Below are positions 36,070-45,878 of a stretch of 64,000 nt of DNA, piece by piece. The translations under genes were made by a program, and so were the position numbers. Under the pieces are notes generated by a model, which saw only the letters and a list, made by a program, of their open reading frames with translations, had not been told where the DNA came from and searched no databases. The DNA is from Clostridiales bacterium (GTDB taxonomy: Bacteria > Bacillota > Clostridia > Oscillospirales > Oscillospiraceae), in contig SFFV01000005.1 of NCBI GenBank assembly GCA_004557735.1, forward strand, positions 34,866-98,865. The letters are read 5' to 3'. Numbering within the stretch: position 1 is the stretch's first letter; each line of letters begins with the position of its first letter.

Positions 36070-37479
36070 TCAGAATTTGATACGCTCGGCGATGTAGTTT
36101 TTTACCTCGGCGATGGGGATGCGGACCTGCTCCATGCTGTCGCGCTCACGCACCGTGACGCAGCCGTCGGCGGGCGTTTTCTCGTCGCCCACGGTCTGGA
36201 AGTCCACGGTGATGCAGTAGGGCGTGCCGATCTCGTCCTCGCGGCGGTAGCGCTTGCCGATGGAACCGGCGTCGTCGTAATCGACCATGAATTCCTTCTG
36301 CAGCTCGTGGTAGATCTCCGTCGCGGCGGGGGCGAGCTTTTTCGAGAGCGGCAGCACCGCGCACTTGAACGGCGCGAGCGCCGGGTGCAGATGAAGAACG
36401 GTGCGCACGTCGTTTTTCGCCGCGTCCACGATCTCCTCGTCGTAAGCGTCGCACAGGAACGCGAGCGCCACGCGGTCACAGCCGAGCGACGGCTCGATCA
36501 CATACGGCACATAGTGCTCGTTCGCTTCCTGATCGAAGTAGGTGAGATCCTTGCCGGAGGCCTCCTGATGGCGCTTGAGGTCATAGTCCGTGCGGTCGGC
36601 AATGCCCCAAAGCTCGCCCCAGTCGGTGAACGGGAAGGCGTATTCGATGTCGGTCGTGGCGCGGGAGTAGAACGCAAGCTCCGCCGGCTCATGGTCGCGC
36701 AGCCGGAGGTGCTCTTCCTTGATGCCGAGACTCAGCAGCCAGTTCTTGCAGTAGTCCTTCCAGTAGGCGAACCATTTAAGGTCCGTGCCGGGCTTGCAGA
36801 AGAACTCGCACTCCATCTGCTCAAACTCGCGCGTGCGGAACGTGAAGTTGCCCGGCGTGATCTCGTTGCGGAACGCCTTGCCGACCTGGCAGACGCCGAA
36901 CGGGAGCTTCCGGCGCGTCGTGCGCTGGATGTTTGAGAAGTTGACGAAAATGCCCTGCGCGGTCTCCGGGCGGAGATAGCAGGTCGAAGAGGAGTCCTCG
37001 GTAACGCCGATGGCAGTTTTGAACATGAGGTTGAACTTGCGGATGGGCGTGAAGTTGTGCTTGCCGCATACGGGGCAGACGATGTCCTCGTGTTCGGCGA
37101 TAAAGGCGTCCATCTCCTCAAAGGTCATGGCGTCCACGTTGATCTCGTGGTGCTCCTCGCCGATGAGCTTGTCGGCGCGGTGACGCGCGCGGCAGGATCT
37201 GCAGTCGAGCAGGGGGTCGGAGAAGCTCGAAACGTGGCCGGTCGTGACCCACGTCTGCGGGTTCATGATGATGGCCGCGTCGAGACCGACGTTGTACGGG
37301 CTCTCCTGCACGAACTTCTTGAGCCACGCCTTTTTGACGTTGTTCTTGAACTCCACGCCGAGCGGGCCGTAGTCCCAGGAGTTGGCAAGGCCGCCGTAGA
37401 TCTCGCTGCCTGCGTAGACAAAGCCGCGGTTCTTGCAGAACGCTACGATCTTGTCCATGGTTTTCTCGTTATGCTCCAT
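36070..37479 (-). CDS. glyS: Glycyl-tRNA synthetase (single-chain alpha2 type)
   Basis: A 469-residue class II synthetase of the homodimeric type found in Firmicutes, archaea and eukaryotes, not the alpha2beta2 GlyQS. Visible: the N-terminal FVYAGSEIYGGLANSWDYGP, a CxxC zinc pair (CRSCRA and CPVCGKHN), motif 2 around CQVGKAFRNEITPGNFTFRTREFEQMECEFF-type sequence, motif 3 PSLGCDRVALAFL, and the anticodon-binding domain in the last 100 residues. An AAAGGAAAG site precedes the start. No T-box leader fits in the about 80 bases upstream that I could read. Confidence 0.96.
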   Translation of the reverse strand: MEHNEKTMDKIVAFCKNRGFVYAGSEIYGGLANSWDYGPLGVEFKNNVKKAWLKKFVQESPYNVGLDAAIIMNPQTWVTTGHVSSFSDPLLDCRSCRARHRADKLIGEEHHEINVDAMTFEEMDAFIAEHEDIVCPVCGKHNFTPIRKFNLMFKTAIGVTEDSSSTCYLRPETAQGIFVNFSNIQRTTRRKLPFGVCQVGKAFRNEITPGNFTFRTREFEQMECEFFCKPGTDLKWFAYWKDYCKNWLLSLGIKEEHLRLRDHEPAELAFYSRATTDIEYAFPFTDWGELWGIADRTDYDLKRHQEASGKDLTYFDQEANEHYVPYVIEPSLGCDRVALAFLCDAYDEEIVDAAKNDVRTVLHLHPALAPFKCAVLPLSKKLAPAATEIYHELQKEFMVDYDDAGSIGKRYRREDEIGTPYCITVDFQTVGDEKTPADGCVTVRERDSMEQVRIPIAEVKNYIAERIKF

Positions 37480-37580
37480 ATTTCTTTCCTTTCTCCCGCG
37501 GCCGGCTGCCGCAGGATAAAAATAATGACCCCGTTACTTTACCACGCTGCCGCAGATTACACAAGCGGCAGCGCGAATTT

Positions 37581-38297
37581 TTATGCGATATACCGGTCGT
37601 TGCGCGAGACGATCTTCACGCGGCGCATCGCCACAAGGAACACGACCACGATAAACGCGATGAAGATCAGACCGCTGTAGGCAAATTCGAGCGAGGCGAG
37701 AAAGTCGTACATGCCGTGGATAAATACCGGCGCCCACAGCGCACGGCGGCGGCAGACTCTCGCGCCGACCGGGTCGCCGTAGTTGGCGTAGCGCCGCGCC
37801 GCGCCGTACCACACGCCCATGAACACGCCGAAGCAGGCGTGGCCCGGCACCGCCGTGACGGCGCGCGCGAGCGCCGTGCCGAAGCCGTACATGGCGACAT
37901 ACCCGATATTTTCCCACAGCGCAAAGCCGAGCGAGACGAACACCGCGTATACCACGCCGTCAAACTGGCAGTTGAAATTCGGGCTGCGCCACGTGCGGGC
38001 GCGGAGCAGCAGCAGCTTGAACCCCTCCTCCGAGAGCGCCACGACGAGGAAGTTCCAGAGAATCAGATATCCGAGATTGATCTCGTCAAACAGCAAATTC
38101 AGGATGTTCTCGCCGATCGTTTCCGTTACGATGGCGAGCGCCGTGGCAAACACGCCGAAAACGAGCAGCGAAATCAAAATCCCCGCCGGTTCCTTTTCCA
38201 GCCGGTCGGCGCGGTAGACCTGGACCATCAGAATCACCGCCGGGATCACCGCCGCGGCGATCAGCACGGGGTCCATTTCGCTTATGGCAGACAGCAT
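37581..38297 (-). CDS. PrsW-family intramembrane metalloprotease-like protein
   Basis: A 238-residue integral membrane protein with about seven helices. It carries the PrsW signature elements: the EE-x-x-K pair in SEEGFKLL (about residue 88), the downstream histidine in PGHACFGVFMG and a third motif HGMYDFLASL. PrsW cleaves the anti-sigma factor RsiW in Bacillus; no sigma/anti-sigma pair is nearby, so the target here is unknown. A GGAGGGG ribosome site supports the start. It stands between glyS (same strand, downstream) and addB (divergent). Confidence 0.87.
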   Translation of the reverse strand: MLSAISEMDPVLIAAAVIPAVILMVQVYRADRLEKEPAGILISLLVFGVFATALAIVTETIGENILNLLFDEINLGYLILWNFLVVALSEEGFKLLLLRARTWRSPNFNCQFDGVVYAVFVSLGFALWENIGYVAMYGFGTALARAVTAVPGHACFGVFMGVWYGAARRYANYGDPVGARVCRRRALWAPVFIHGMYDFLASLEFAYSGLIFIAFIVVVFLVAMRRVKIVSRNDRYIA

Positions 38298-38352
38298 GGC
38301 ATTCCCCTCCGGTTTTCTATCTATGGATTTTTATAGCATACGCCGCGGCGGA

Positions 38353-38382
38353 TTGCAAGGCGGGCGGCATTGGTGCTATAAT
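38353..38382 (+). promoter_or_regulatory. Promoter of addBA
   Basis: TTGCAA (38353-38358), 18-base spacer, TATAAT (38377-38382), 37 bases before addB. Confidence 0.7.
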
Positions 38383-38419
38383 AAAAATGATATATTTAAT
38401 CTGCGAAGGAGGGAACGCC

Positions 38420-41400
38420 ATGCTGCGGCTGATCCTGGGCCGTGCCGGAACGGGCAAGACCGCGCTTCTTTTCTCCGAGATCGCGCAGCGCTGCGCCCGC
38501 AGGCAGTCCGGCAGCTTTCTCATCGTGCCGGAGCAATACAGCCACGAAGCCGAGCGCGAGCTCGCACAGCGCTGCGGCGATACGGCAAGCCTTTACGCCG
38601 AGGTTCTCTCGTTCTCGCGTCTTGCCCACCGCGTCGCCATTGGCTGCGGCGGGAGCGGGCGCGTGTACATGGATAAGCCCGGTCGTTTTCTCCAGCTCTC
38701 GCTCGCGCTGGAGCAGATGGGCGGCGCGCTCACCGTCTATGGCGGCAGCGCCCGCTCGCCGGAGCAGATGGTGCGGCTCCTCTCGGCGCTTGACGAGCTG
38801 CATTTCGGCTGCGCCGCGCCCGACGTGCTGCGCAAAGCCGCCGGGAACGCCACCGCCGCGCTCTCGGACAAGCTGCGCGATCTCGCGCTGCTGCAGGAGG
38901 CGCTCGACGCGCTCTCCGCGCAGTCCGGCGCCGACCCCGCCGGGCGGCTTGACGTGCTCGCGGCGCAGCTTTCGGACTGCACATGGCTTCGCGGCGCGAA
39001 ATTTTATATTGACGGCTTTACGGACTTCACCGCGCAGGAGCGGCGCGTCATCCGCGCGCTTCTGCCGCTCGCGGACGTGACGGTCTGTCTCACCTGCGAC
39101 GATCCCGCGTCCGGCAGCGAGGTGTTCTCCCTTGCACGGCGCACGGCGCGCGCGCTGCGCGACGCCGCCGCCGGGGACGGCGTGGCCGCGGAGATTGTCT
39201 CCGTGCCGCGCGGCGGGGAGCGCACGCCTATGGCGTTTCTCGAGGAAAACCTTTTCGGCTGGACGGACGAGGTATGCAGCGCCTCCGGCGCCATCCGGCT
39301 CGTGCGCGCCTCCGGCGTCGCGGCGGAGTGCGAACTGGCCGCGGCGGAGATGCGGCGGCTCGTGCGTGAAACGCCGTGTCGCTGGCGGGATATCGCCGTT
39401 GCGGTGCGCGGCTTTGAGGATTACCGTGCTCCGCTGGAAGAGGCGTGCCGCCGCGCCGGCGTGCCGCTCTATGCAAGCGCGCGCACCGACATTTTCACCC
39501 GCCCGCTCCCGGCGCTCGTCGCCGCGGCGTTCGATATCCTCTCGGACGGCTGGAGCTATGAAAGCGTATTTACCTATCTCAAAACCGGTTTGACCGGCAT
39601 TTCCCGCGCCGACTGCGACGCGCTGGAAAACTATGTTCTTCTCTGGTCGCTGCGCGGCACGGCATGGACGCGCGCCGAGCCCTGGCGGCAGCACCCGGAC
39701 GGCTTTGGCGGAAAGGCCACGCCGGAGAGCGAAGCGCTTCTCGAAAAGCTCGACGCGCTGCGCCGGAACGTGGCCGCGCCGCTCGCGGCGTTCGAGCGCC
39801 GCGGAAAAGAGGCGGCCGATGCGCGCGGTCAGTGCGCCGCGCTCGCCGCCTTCTGGGAGGATATTTCTCTGCCGGAGCATCTGGAAGAGCGTTCTCTCGC
39901 GCTGGAAGAGGCCGGGGAGCTGCAGACCGCGGCGGAATACCGCCAGCTCTGGGAGCTGATGGTATCGGCGCTCGAGCAGTGCGAGGCCGTTCTCGGCGGC
40001 ATGCCGCTCTCGCAGGAGGATTTCGGGCGTCTCTTCCGCCGGATGCTCTCGCAGTACGACGTCGGCACGATCCCCGTGGCGCTCGACCGCGTGACCGCCG
40101 GAGATTTTGACCGTATGCGGCGGCGCAGCATCCGCCATCTGCTCGTGCTGGGCGCGTCCGACGACCGCCTGCCGCGCGTTTCGGACAACGCCGGCGTGTT
40201 CACCGACGCCGAACGCGAGGAGCTGCGCGCGCTCGATATCGAGCTTTCCGGCGGCGACGACGGGCTTGACCGCGAATTCAATCTCATCTACAACGTTCTC
40301 ACGCTGCCCGCGGAGAGTCTTTACATAAGCCGCAGCGCCTTTTCCCCCGACGGGAGCGAGACGCGCCCGTCGTTCGTTGCCGAACGAATCGCCCGGCTGT
40401 TCTCGCTCTGCGAGGAGCCCGGCGACATGCGCGCGGCGAGGGCGCAGTCGCTCTCCGGCGCGCTGGAGCTTGCCTGCGCCGGAGACGCTGCCGCGCGAGA
40501 GTATTTTGTCCGCCGCGGGGAGAGCGCGCGCATCGCCGCCGCGGAAAAGGCGGCGGAGGAGGTGCGCGGCACGCTCTCGCGCGAGAGCGTGGCGGCGCTG
40601 TACGGGCGGGAAATGCATCTCACCGCCTCGCGCATCGATAACTTTGCCTCCTGCCGGTTCCAATACTTCCTGCGCTACGGTCTGCGCGCCAAACCGCGCC
40701 AGAGCGCGCGGTTCGACCCGCCGGAGCTCGGCACGTTCCTGCATTATCTGCTCGAGCACGTTGCGCGCGACATATCGGATCGCGGCGGCTTTGCCGCTGT
40801 GGACGACGACGCCGTAGCGCGTCTCACGGAAAAGCACGTCCGCGAATACGTCCGCACCGAGCTCGAGGACTTCCGGGAAAAAAGCTCCCGGTTCGTATAC
40901 CTCTTCCGCCGTCTGACGGAAACGGCGCGCCGCGTCGTTCTCGATACGGCGCGGGAGCTGCGCGTCTCGGACTTCCGCCCGCTCGACTTTGAGCTCAATT
41001 TCTCCAACGATAAGGATATGCCGCCGGTGTCGCTCGGCAGCGGCGACGGCTCGCTCGTGCTCAACGGCGTTGCCGACCGTGTGGACGGCTGGGAGCACGG
41101 CGGGAAGCTCTATCTGCGCGTTGTGGACTACAAGTCCGGCGTGAAGAGCTTTTCGCTCACGGACGTCTGGTACGGCATGGGATTGCAGATGCTGCTGTAT
41201 CTTTTCACGCTGGAGAAAAACGGCGCGGCGCGGTATGGGAAGGAGATCGTCCCGTCCGGCGTGCTGTACGTCCCCGCGCGGGATGTGCTCGTCTCCGCGC
41301 CGGAGCGGCTCTCGGACGAGGATATCGTAAAGGAGAAAGCAAAACGGCTGCGCCGCAGCGGGCTTCTGCTCGCCGAGGACGACGTCCTGCACGCCATGGA

Positions 41401-41731
41401 GCACGGTGACGCGCCGCAGTATCTCCCCGTTTCGGTCAACCGCGCCGGCGAGTATACCGGCGACGCGCTCGCCTCCGCCGCGCAGCTCGGGGAGCTTTCG
41501 CAGTTTCTCGAAAAAACGCTCACGGATATGGCGCGCGAGCTGCGCCACGGCAGCATCGCTGCTGACCCGTGGTTCAAAACCGAGCAGGACAACGCCTGCC
41601 GCACCTGTGATTTTTACGACGCCTGCCGCTTCAGCGAAAAGACGGACGGCTGGCGCTTCAAGGCATCGCTCAAAGCGCCCGAATTCTGGGCGCGGCTTGA
41701 AAAGGGAGAGGAGGACCCGCCGTGCCGCTGA
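38420..41731 (+). CDS. addB: ATP-dependent helicase/nuclease subunit AddB
   Basis: A 1103-residue subunit of the AddAB complex, which processes double-strand ends for recombination. An N-terminal Walker A LGRAGTGKTALL (about 6-16) opens an inactivated helicase domain used in Chi recognition; the C-terminal nuclease has the PD-(D/E)XK element VVDYKSG, and the iron-sulfur cluster cysteines are split between FASCRFQYFLRYG and the C-terminal CRTCDFYDACRF. Length is typical of the Firmicute type. The ATG has a GAAGGAGGG site; the 3' end overlaps addA by 10 bases. Confidence 0.95.
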   Translation: MLRLILGRAGTGKTALLFSEIAQRCARRQSGSFLIVPEQYSHEAERELAQRCGDTASLYAEVLSFSRLAHRVAIGCGGSGRVYMDKPGRFLQLSLALEQMGGALTVYGGSARSPEQMVRLLSALDELHFGCAAPDVLRKAAGNATAALSDKLRDLALLQEALDALSAQSGADPAGRLDVLAAQLSDCTWLRGAKFYIDGFTDFTAQERRVIRALLPLADVTVCLTCDDPASGSEVFSLARRTARALRDAAAGDGVAAEIVSVPRGGERTPMAFLEENLFGWTDEVCSASGAIRLVRASGVAAECELAAAEMRRLVRETPCRWRDIAVAVRGFEDYRAPLEEACRRAGVPLYASARTDIFTRPLPALVAAAFDILSDGWSYESVFTYLKTGLTGISRADCDALENYVLLWSLRGTAWTRAEPWRQHPDGFGGKATPESEALLEKLDALRRNVAAPLAAFERRGKEAADARGQCAALAAFWEDISLPEHLEERSLALEEAGELQTAAEYRQLWELMVSALEQCEAVLGGMPLSQEDFGRLFRRMLSQYDVGTIPVALDRVTAGDFDRMRRRSIRHLLVLGASDDRLPRVSDNAGVFTDAEREELRALDIELSGGDDGLDREFNLIYNVLTLPAESLYISRSAFSPDGSETRPSFVAERIARLFSLCEEPGDMRAARAQSLSGALELACAGDAAAREYFVRRGESARIAAAEKAAEEVRGTLSRESVAALYGREMHLTASRIDNFASCRFQYFLRYGLRAKPRQSARFDPPELGTFLHYLLEHVARDISDRGGFAAVDDDAVARLTEKHVREYVRTELEDFREKSSRFVYLFRRLTETARRVVLDTARELRVSDFRPLDFELNFSNDKDMPPVSLGSGDGSLVLNGVADRVDGWEHGGKLYLRVVDYKSGVKSFSLTDVWYGMGLQMLLYLFTLEKNGAARYGKEIVPSGVLYVPARDVLVSAPERLSDEDIVKEKAKRLRRSGLLLAEDDVLHAMEHGDAPQYLPVSVNRAGEYTGDALASAAQLGELSQFLEKTLTDMARELRHGSIAADPWFKTEQDNACRTCDFYDACRFSEKTDGWRFKASLKAPEFWARLEKGEEDPPCR

Positions 41732-44700
41732 CACCGTATCAGGAGCTCGCCGCCGAAAGCCGCGGCGGGGCGCGGCTCGTTTCGGCCGCCGCCGGTTCGG
41801 GGAAAACCAAAGTCCTCGTCGAACGGCTCATGCGCTATGTGGATCGCGGCGCGGACATCGACGATTTCCTCGTCATCACCTATACCCGTGCCGCCGCCGG
41901 CGAGCTGCGCAGCCGCATTCTCTCCGCACTCGGCGAGCGTATCGCCGCCGACCCGATGAACCGCCGTCTCCGGCGGCAGACGGAGCTGTGCTGCCGCGCC
42001 TCCATCGGCACGATCGACAGCCTGTGCGGCCGGTTCCTGCGCGAGAATACCCATCTTGCCGGTATCTCGCCGGACTACCGCGTCATCGAGCCGGACCGCG
42101 CCGGGGAGGTTCGCGCCAGCGTGCTCGACCGGCTGCTCGAAAAGCTCTATGACCGGCTCGACACGGCCCCCGGCGCGAAGGCGCTCGTCGATTCGTTCGG
42201 CGCCGGGCGGAACGACGATAAGCTCGCCGCGCTCATCCTCCGGCTGCACGACGCCGTGCAGAGCCATGCCGATCCCGCCGCGTGGCTCGACGGTCAGCGC
42301 TCGGCTCTCGCCGTGCCGGAGGGCACGGACGCCGGGGAGACCGTGTGGGGGCGGTATCTGCTCTCGCGCGCGGCGCATCAGGCGGAATACTGGGCCGCGC
42401 GCATCGACGCGCTGCGCGCTGAGCTTGCGCAGCCGGGGCGCGAGGCGCTTGCAAAAGCCTACGCCGGCAGCCTTGACGTCACCGCCGAGGGGCTGCGGAA
42501 CATGGCGCGCGCCGCCCTGCTCGGCTGGGAGGCGGCAAGGAGCGCCTGCGCGGTCGAATTTCCGCGCATCGGCGCATACAAGGGTGAGGATCCGCTCGCA
42601 CAGAGCGTCAAATCCGCGCGCACAGACTGCAAAAAGGCGTGCGATAAATGGAAGCACACGTTTGCCGACAGCTCCGAAACGCTGCTGCGCGAGCTTGCGG
42701 AGACCGCGCCCGCCATTGACGCGCTGCTCTCGCTCACGCTCGAGCTCGACCGCGCCTACGCCGCCGAGAAGCGGCGGCAGGGCCTTTGCGATTTTTCCGA
42801 TCAGGAGCACATGATGCTCCGATTGCTGGAGGACGGCTCCAACGGTCTCGCCGCGTCGCTCTCTGCGCGCTATACCGAGGTGCTCGTGGACGAATACCAG
42901 GACGTGAACGCCTGTCAGGACGCGCTTTTTCGGCTCCTCTCCGACAATGGGCGCAAGCTCTTCATGGTCGGGGATGTGAAGCAGTCGATCTACCGTTTCC
43001 GGCTCGCCGATCCTTCGATTTTCCTGGAAAAGTACGAAAGCTGGAGCGATCTCGCGCCCGGCTCGCCGCCGGAGGAGCCGGGCCGCATCCTGCTGCGGGA
43101 GAACTTCCGCTCGCGCCGCGAGGTGCTCGACGGTGCGAACCACGTGTTCCGGAACATCATGTCCCGCTCGCTCGGCGAGCTATGCTACGATGACGCCGCG
43201 GCGCTGCGTCCCGGACGGGAGCTGCCGCCGGGCGGCGGCGCGCCGACAGAGCTTGTCATCTTAACGCCGCCGGACGCCGGCGGCGAGGAGGACCGGCCCG
43301 ACAAAACGGTCCTGGAGGCGGAGTACATCGCCGCGCGCATCCGGCAGATGGTGGATTCCCGCACGCCCGTCACGGACGGCGAGAGTCTCCGTCCCTGCAC
43401 CTACGGCGACTTCGCCATATTGATGCGCTCCTATAAAACCGCCGCGCCGCGCTACCGCGCCGCGCTCGCCGCACAGGGGATCCCGTCCGTATCGCAGCAG
43501 GGCGGCGGGTTTTACCGCTCCACGGAGATCACATCGCTCCTTTCGCTGCTTGCGGTGATCGATAACCCGCGGCAGGACGTGCCGCTCATCGCCGTGCTGC
43601 GCTCGCCGCTCTTCGGCTTTTCGGCGGACGAGCTCTCCGCCATCCGCGCCGCGGATAAGACCGCCGACTTTTATACCGCGCTCTGCCGCCGCGCGGAGAC
43701 GGACGAAGCGTGCGCCGCCTTTCTCGCATCGCTCGAGAGCTACCGCGCCCTCGCGCCCGATCTCTCGGTCGAAGCGCTGCTCGCGCGCATCTGCGACGAC
43801 GCCTCTCTCTTCGCGCTGCTCGCCGCGATGCCGGACGGCGCGGCAAGGCGTGAAAACGTCCGCCGTCTCTCGGACTATGCCCGCCAGTTTGAGCAGGAGG
43901 GCTACCGGGGGCTGTTCCGGTTCGTGCGCTGGATGAAGCAGCTCGAGGAGCGCGGCGACGAGCCGCGCACCGGCGCTGCGGAGAGCCGTGACGCCGTGCA
44001 GATCCTCAGCATTCACCGCTCCAAGGGGCTTGAATACCCGATCGTATTTCTCGCCGGAACGAGCCGGCGCTTTAATAAGATCGACTCCGCCGCCACGGTG
44101 CTCGTCCATCCAAAGCTGGGCGTGGGCGGCAAGGTTGTGGATACGAAGCGCGGCGTCGTCTATCCGTCGCTCGCGTGGCGGGCGATTTCGGCAAAGCTCG
44201 AAGAGGAAACGCTCTCGGAAGAAATGCGCGTTTTGTATGTGGCGATGACGCGGCCGAAGGACCGCCTCATCATCACCGCGCTCTGGCCGGACGCGGAGAA
44301 AACGCTCGCAAAGCTCCGCGAAGGGCTCACCGGGCCCGTCGCGCCGCAGCTTCTCTTCACGGACGCTTCGCTCTCGCACTGGCTTGCGCGCACAGCGCTT
44401 TTGCCGGACAGCCCGATCACGCTGCGCGCCGTCCGTGCCGGAGAGGACTCCGGTCCCGCCGTTTCCGCCGCAGCGGAGCCGGACACGCCGGGAGCGGAGC
44501 AGAGCGCTGCGCTCGGAAGCGCGCTCGACTGGGAGTACCCATACCGCTGGGCGCAGGAGCTGCCGTCGAAGATCACCGCGAGCGCGCTCGAAGGCTCCGA
44601 CGCCGACCCGGACGCGCAAAGCATCCTGCCGGAGACGCAGCGCCGCCGTGTCTTTCGCCGCCCGGTCTTCGGCGCGAAGAACGCGCCTCTCACCGGCACC

Positions 44701-45216
44701 GCGCGCGGCATCGCCGTGCACACGGTGCTGCAGTTCATCGATTATTCCCGCGTTTCCACGCCGGAGCAGGTACGCAGCGAGATCGAACGGCTGAAAAACG
44801 CCGAGCACATCACCCCCGCGCAGGCCGCCGCGGTGGAGCCGGAGCGCATCTGCGCGCTGTTCGCCTCCCCCGTCGGGCAGAGGATCCTGCACGCGGACGA
44901 GGTCTGGCGCGAGCTGCGTTTTTCGCTGCTCACCGGCGCGGAGACCGTATTCGATGCGCCGCCGGGCGAGGAAGTCCTCTTGCAGGGCGTCGCCGACTGC
45001 TGCATCCGCGAGGGGGATGCTCTCACGGTCGTGGATTATAAAACCGACTATGTGACGGCGGAAACGCTCGCCGCGCGCGCCGCGGAGTATGCACCCCAGA
45101 TCCGCGCCTATGCCGCCGCGCTCGCGCGGCTGCTCGGCAAGCCGGTGCGGGAGGGCGTTTTGTGCTTTCTGCGCACCGGGCAGAGCGTCTCCATCGACTG
45201 CCGCGGGAAAAAATAA
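41722..45216 (+). CDS. addA: ATP-dependent helicase/nuclease subunit AddA
   Basis: A 1164-residue UvrD-type 3'-5' helicase with a C-terminal nuclease domain, the motor of AddAB. Walker A is SAAAGSGKTKVLVERL (21-36), the Q-like region ITYTRAAAGEL, Walker B VDEYQDVNACQ, helicase motif IV-VI sequences include HRSKGLEYPIVF and RVLYVAMTRPKDRL, and the nuclease has VVDYKTDYV near the end. The start is a GTG at 41722 with GAGGAGGA upstream, inside the last codons of addB. No other genes follow before tRNA-Gln. Confidence 0.96.
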   Translation: MPLTPYQELAAESRGGARLVSAAAGSGKTKVLVERLMRYVDRGADIDDFLVITYTRAAAGELRSRILSALGERIAADPMNRRLRRQTELCCRASIGTIDSLCGRFLRENTHLAGISPDYRVIEPDRAGEVRASVLDRLLEKLYDRLDTAPGAKALVDSFGAGRNDDKLAALILRLHDAVQSHADPAAWLDGQRSALAVPEGTDAGETVWGRYLLSRAAHQAEYWAARIDALRAELAQPGREALAKAYAGSLDVTAEGLRNMARAALLGWEAARSACAVEFPRIGAYKGEDPLAQSVKSARTDCKKACDKWKHTFADSSETLLRELAETAPAIDALLSLTLELDRAYAAEKRRQGLCDFSDQEHMMLRLLEDGSNGLAASLSARYTEVLVDEYQDVNACQDALFRLLSDNGRKLFMVGDVKQSIYRFRLADPSIFLEKYESWSDLAPGSPPEEPGRILLRENFRSRREVLDGANHVFRNIMSRSLGELCYDDAAALRPGRELPPGGGAPTELVILTPPDAGGEEDRPDKTVLEAEYIAARIRQMVDSRTPVTDGESLRPCTYGDFAILMRSYKTAAPRYRAALAAQGIPSVSQQGGGFYRSTEITSLLSLLAVIDNPRQDVPLIAVLRSPLFGFSADELSAIRAADKTADFYTALCRRAETDEACAAFLASLESYRALAPDLSVEALLARICDDASLFALLAAMPDGAARRENVRRLSDYARQFEQEGYRGLFRFVRWMKQLEERGDEPRTGAAESRDAVQILSIHRSKGLEYPIVFLAGTSRRFNKIDSAATVLVHPKLGVGGKVVDTKRGVVYPSLAWRAISAKLEEETLSEEMRVLYVAMTRPKDRLIITALWPDAEKTLAKLREGLTGPVAPQLLFTDASLSHWLARTALLPDSPITLRAVRAGEDSGPAVSAAAEPDTPGAEQSAALGSALDWEYPYRWAQELPSKITASALEGSDADPDAQSILPETQRRRVFRRPVFGAKNAPLTGTARGIAVHTVLQFIDYSRVSTPEQVRSEIERLKNAEHITPAQAAAVEPERICALFASPVGQRILHADEVWRELRFSLLTGAETVFDAPPGEEVLLQGVADCCIREGDALTVVDYKTDYVTAETLAARAAEYAPQIRAYAAALARLLGKPVREGVLCFLRTGQSVSIDCRGKK

Positions 45217-45247
45217 AAGAAATTCAAAGAAAACCTGCCGATTCCGC

Positions 45248-45275
45248 TTGACATTCGCCGGAAATTGGGTATAAT
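45248..45275 (+). promoter_or_regulatory. Promoter of tRNA-Gln
   Basis: TTGACA (45248-45253), 16-base spacer, TATAAT (45270-45275), 20 bases before the tRNA. Confidence 0.85.
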
Positions 45276-45295
45276 AACCCTTGCGTTTGCGATAC

Positions 45296-45369
45296 AGCGG
45301 GATTGTGTAAAGGTAGCACAGCGGACTCTGACTCCGTATGTGAGGGTTCGAATCCTTCTCCCGCTGCCA
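45296..45369 (+). tRNA. tRNA-Gln (anticodon CTG)
   Basis: A 74-nt tRNA. The acceptor AGCGGGA pairs with TCCCGCT, the anticodon loop CTCTGAC gives CTG, the T-arm is GAGGGTTCGAATCCTTC, and CCA is encoded. It lies directly before repeat copy B. Confidence 0.94.
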
Positions 45370-45374
45370 AACCG

Positions 45375-45420
45375 ATTGCCTGATTTGTCTACCAGATAAA
45401 TCAGGCAATTTTCTTGTTTT
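45375..45420 (+). terminator. Terminator of tRNA-Gln
   Basis: A 12-bp stem (ATTGCCTGATTT) with an 11-base loop and a T-rich tail (TTTCTTGTTTTT), within repeat copy B. Confidence 0.85.
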
Positions 45421-45574
45421 TGGGGCTGAAATTGCCCGAAATTCTGTAAAATCAGAGAAAACCGGCTTCGGAATGGTCGTTGAGACTGTTCCGGGGCCGT
45501 TTTTTTGCATTTTCATACCAAAAATCCTGCGCACCTTTTGGGGCAAATGCACTGAGCAAAGTAGGCGGAAAAAG

Positions 45575-45597
45575 TTAGCGGAGGGTGGATTTGAACC
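45575..45597 (-). other. tRNA 3'-end remnant, candidate attachment-site core
   Basis: Reverse complement of the word at 3229-3251: T-loop GGTTCAAATCC and acceptor ACCCTCCGCTA on the minus strand, without the 5' part of the tRNA. It marks the left edge of the defence island. Confidence 0.6.
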
Positions 45598-45817
45598 TTG
45601 ATATTTGGAAAAGACTTCGTATAACAGACCACTTAGTGAGTGTGAAAACCTGATGATATCTTTGCAGTTGCGTTTAAATTGGAAGAAAGCATACTCTTTC
45701 AGGTAAGGTTTAAATCTCCACGGTATGCTTCGAATCCCCTCGCCTGTGCGCAACCGCTGTTAATGCTATATTGTGAAAAATTGATGCCAAGTTATCGCAG
45801 AAACTTGCGATATAATC

Positions 45818-45846
45818 TTGAATCCTGCGACAGAGTATGCTATAAT
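45818..45846 (+). promoter_or_regulatory. Promoter of the defence operon
   Basis: TTGAAT (45818-45823), 17 bases, TATAAT (45841-45846), 32 bases before the XRE gene. The 220 bases between the repeat and this promoter (45598-45817) hold no gene that I can see. Confidence 0.8.
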
Positions 45847-45878
45847 TTTACAAAGCTATTTTTATGCGGAGGGAAACC

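Larger units (their letters stand above)
45374..45597 (+). repeat. 220-bp tRNA-associated repeat, copy B (inverted partner at 3229-3450)
   Basis: Starts with a terminator stem (ATTGCCTGATTT / AAATCAGGCAAT, 45375-45410) for tRNA-Gln, followed by a second GC-rich hairpin with GU pairs and a T run (45461-45507), and ends with the reverse complement of a tRNA T-arm/acceptor (45575-45597). It matches the segment after tRNA-Tyr in inverted orientation. Beyond 45597 the lower-GC defence island begins. Confidence 0.85.

Noticed and set aside
37480..37580. T-box leader for glyS
   Set aside because: The available upstream space is too short before the PrsW-like gene, and no T-box core or terminator/antiterminator pair is seen.
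43261..45753. 830-codon minus-strand frame covering the tRNA-Gln region
   Set aside because: It runs antisense to addA, across tRNA-Gln and repeat copy B; its sequence contains translated tRNA and terminator, so it is not a gene.
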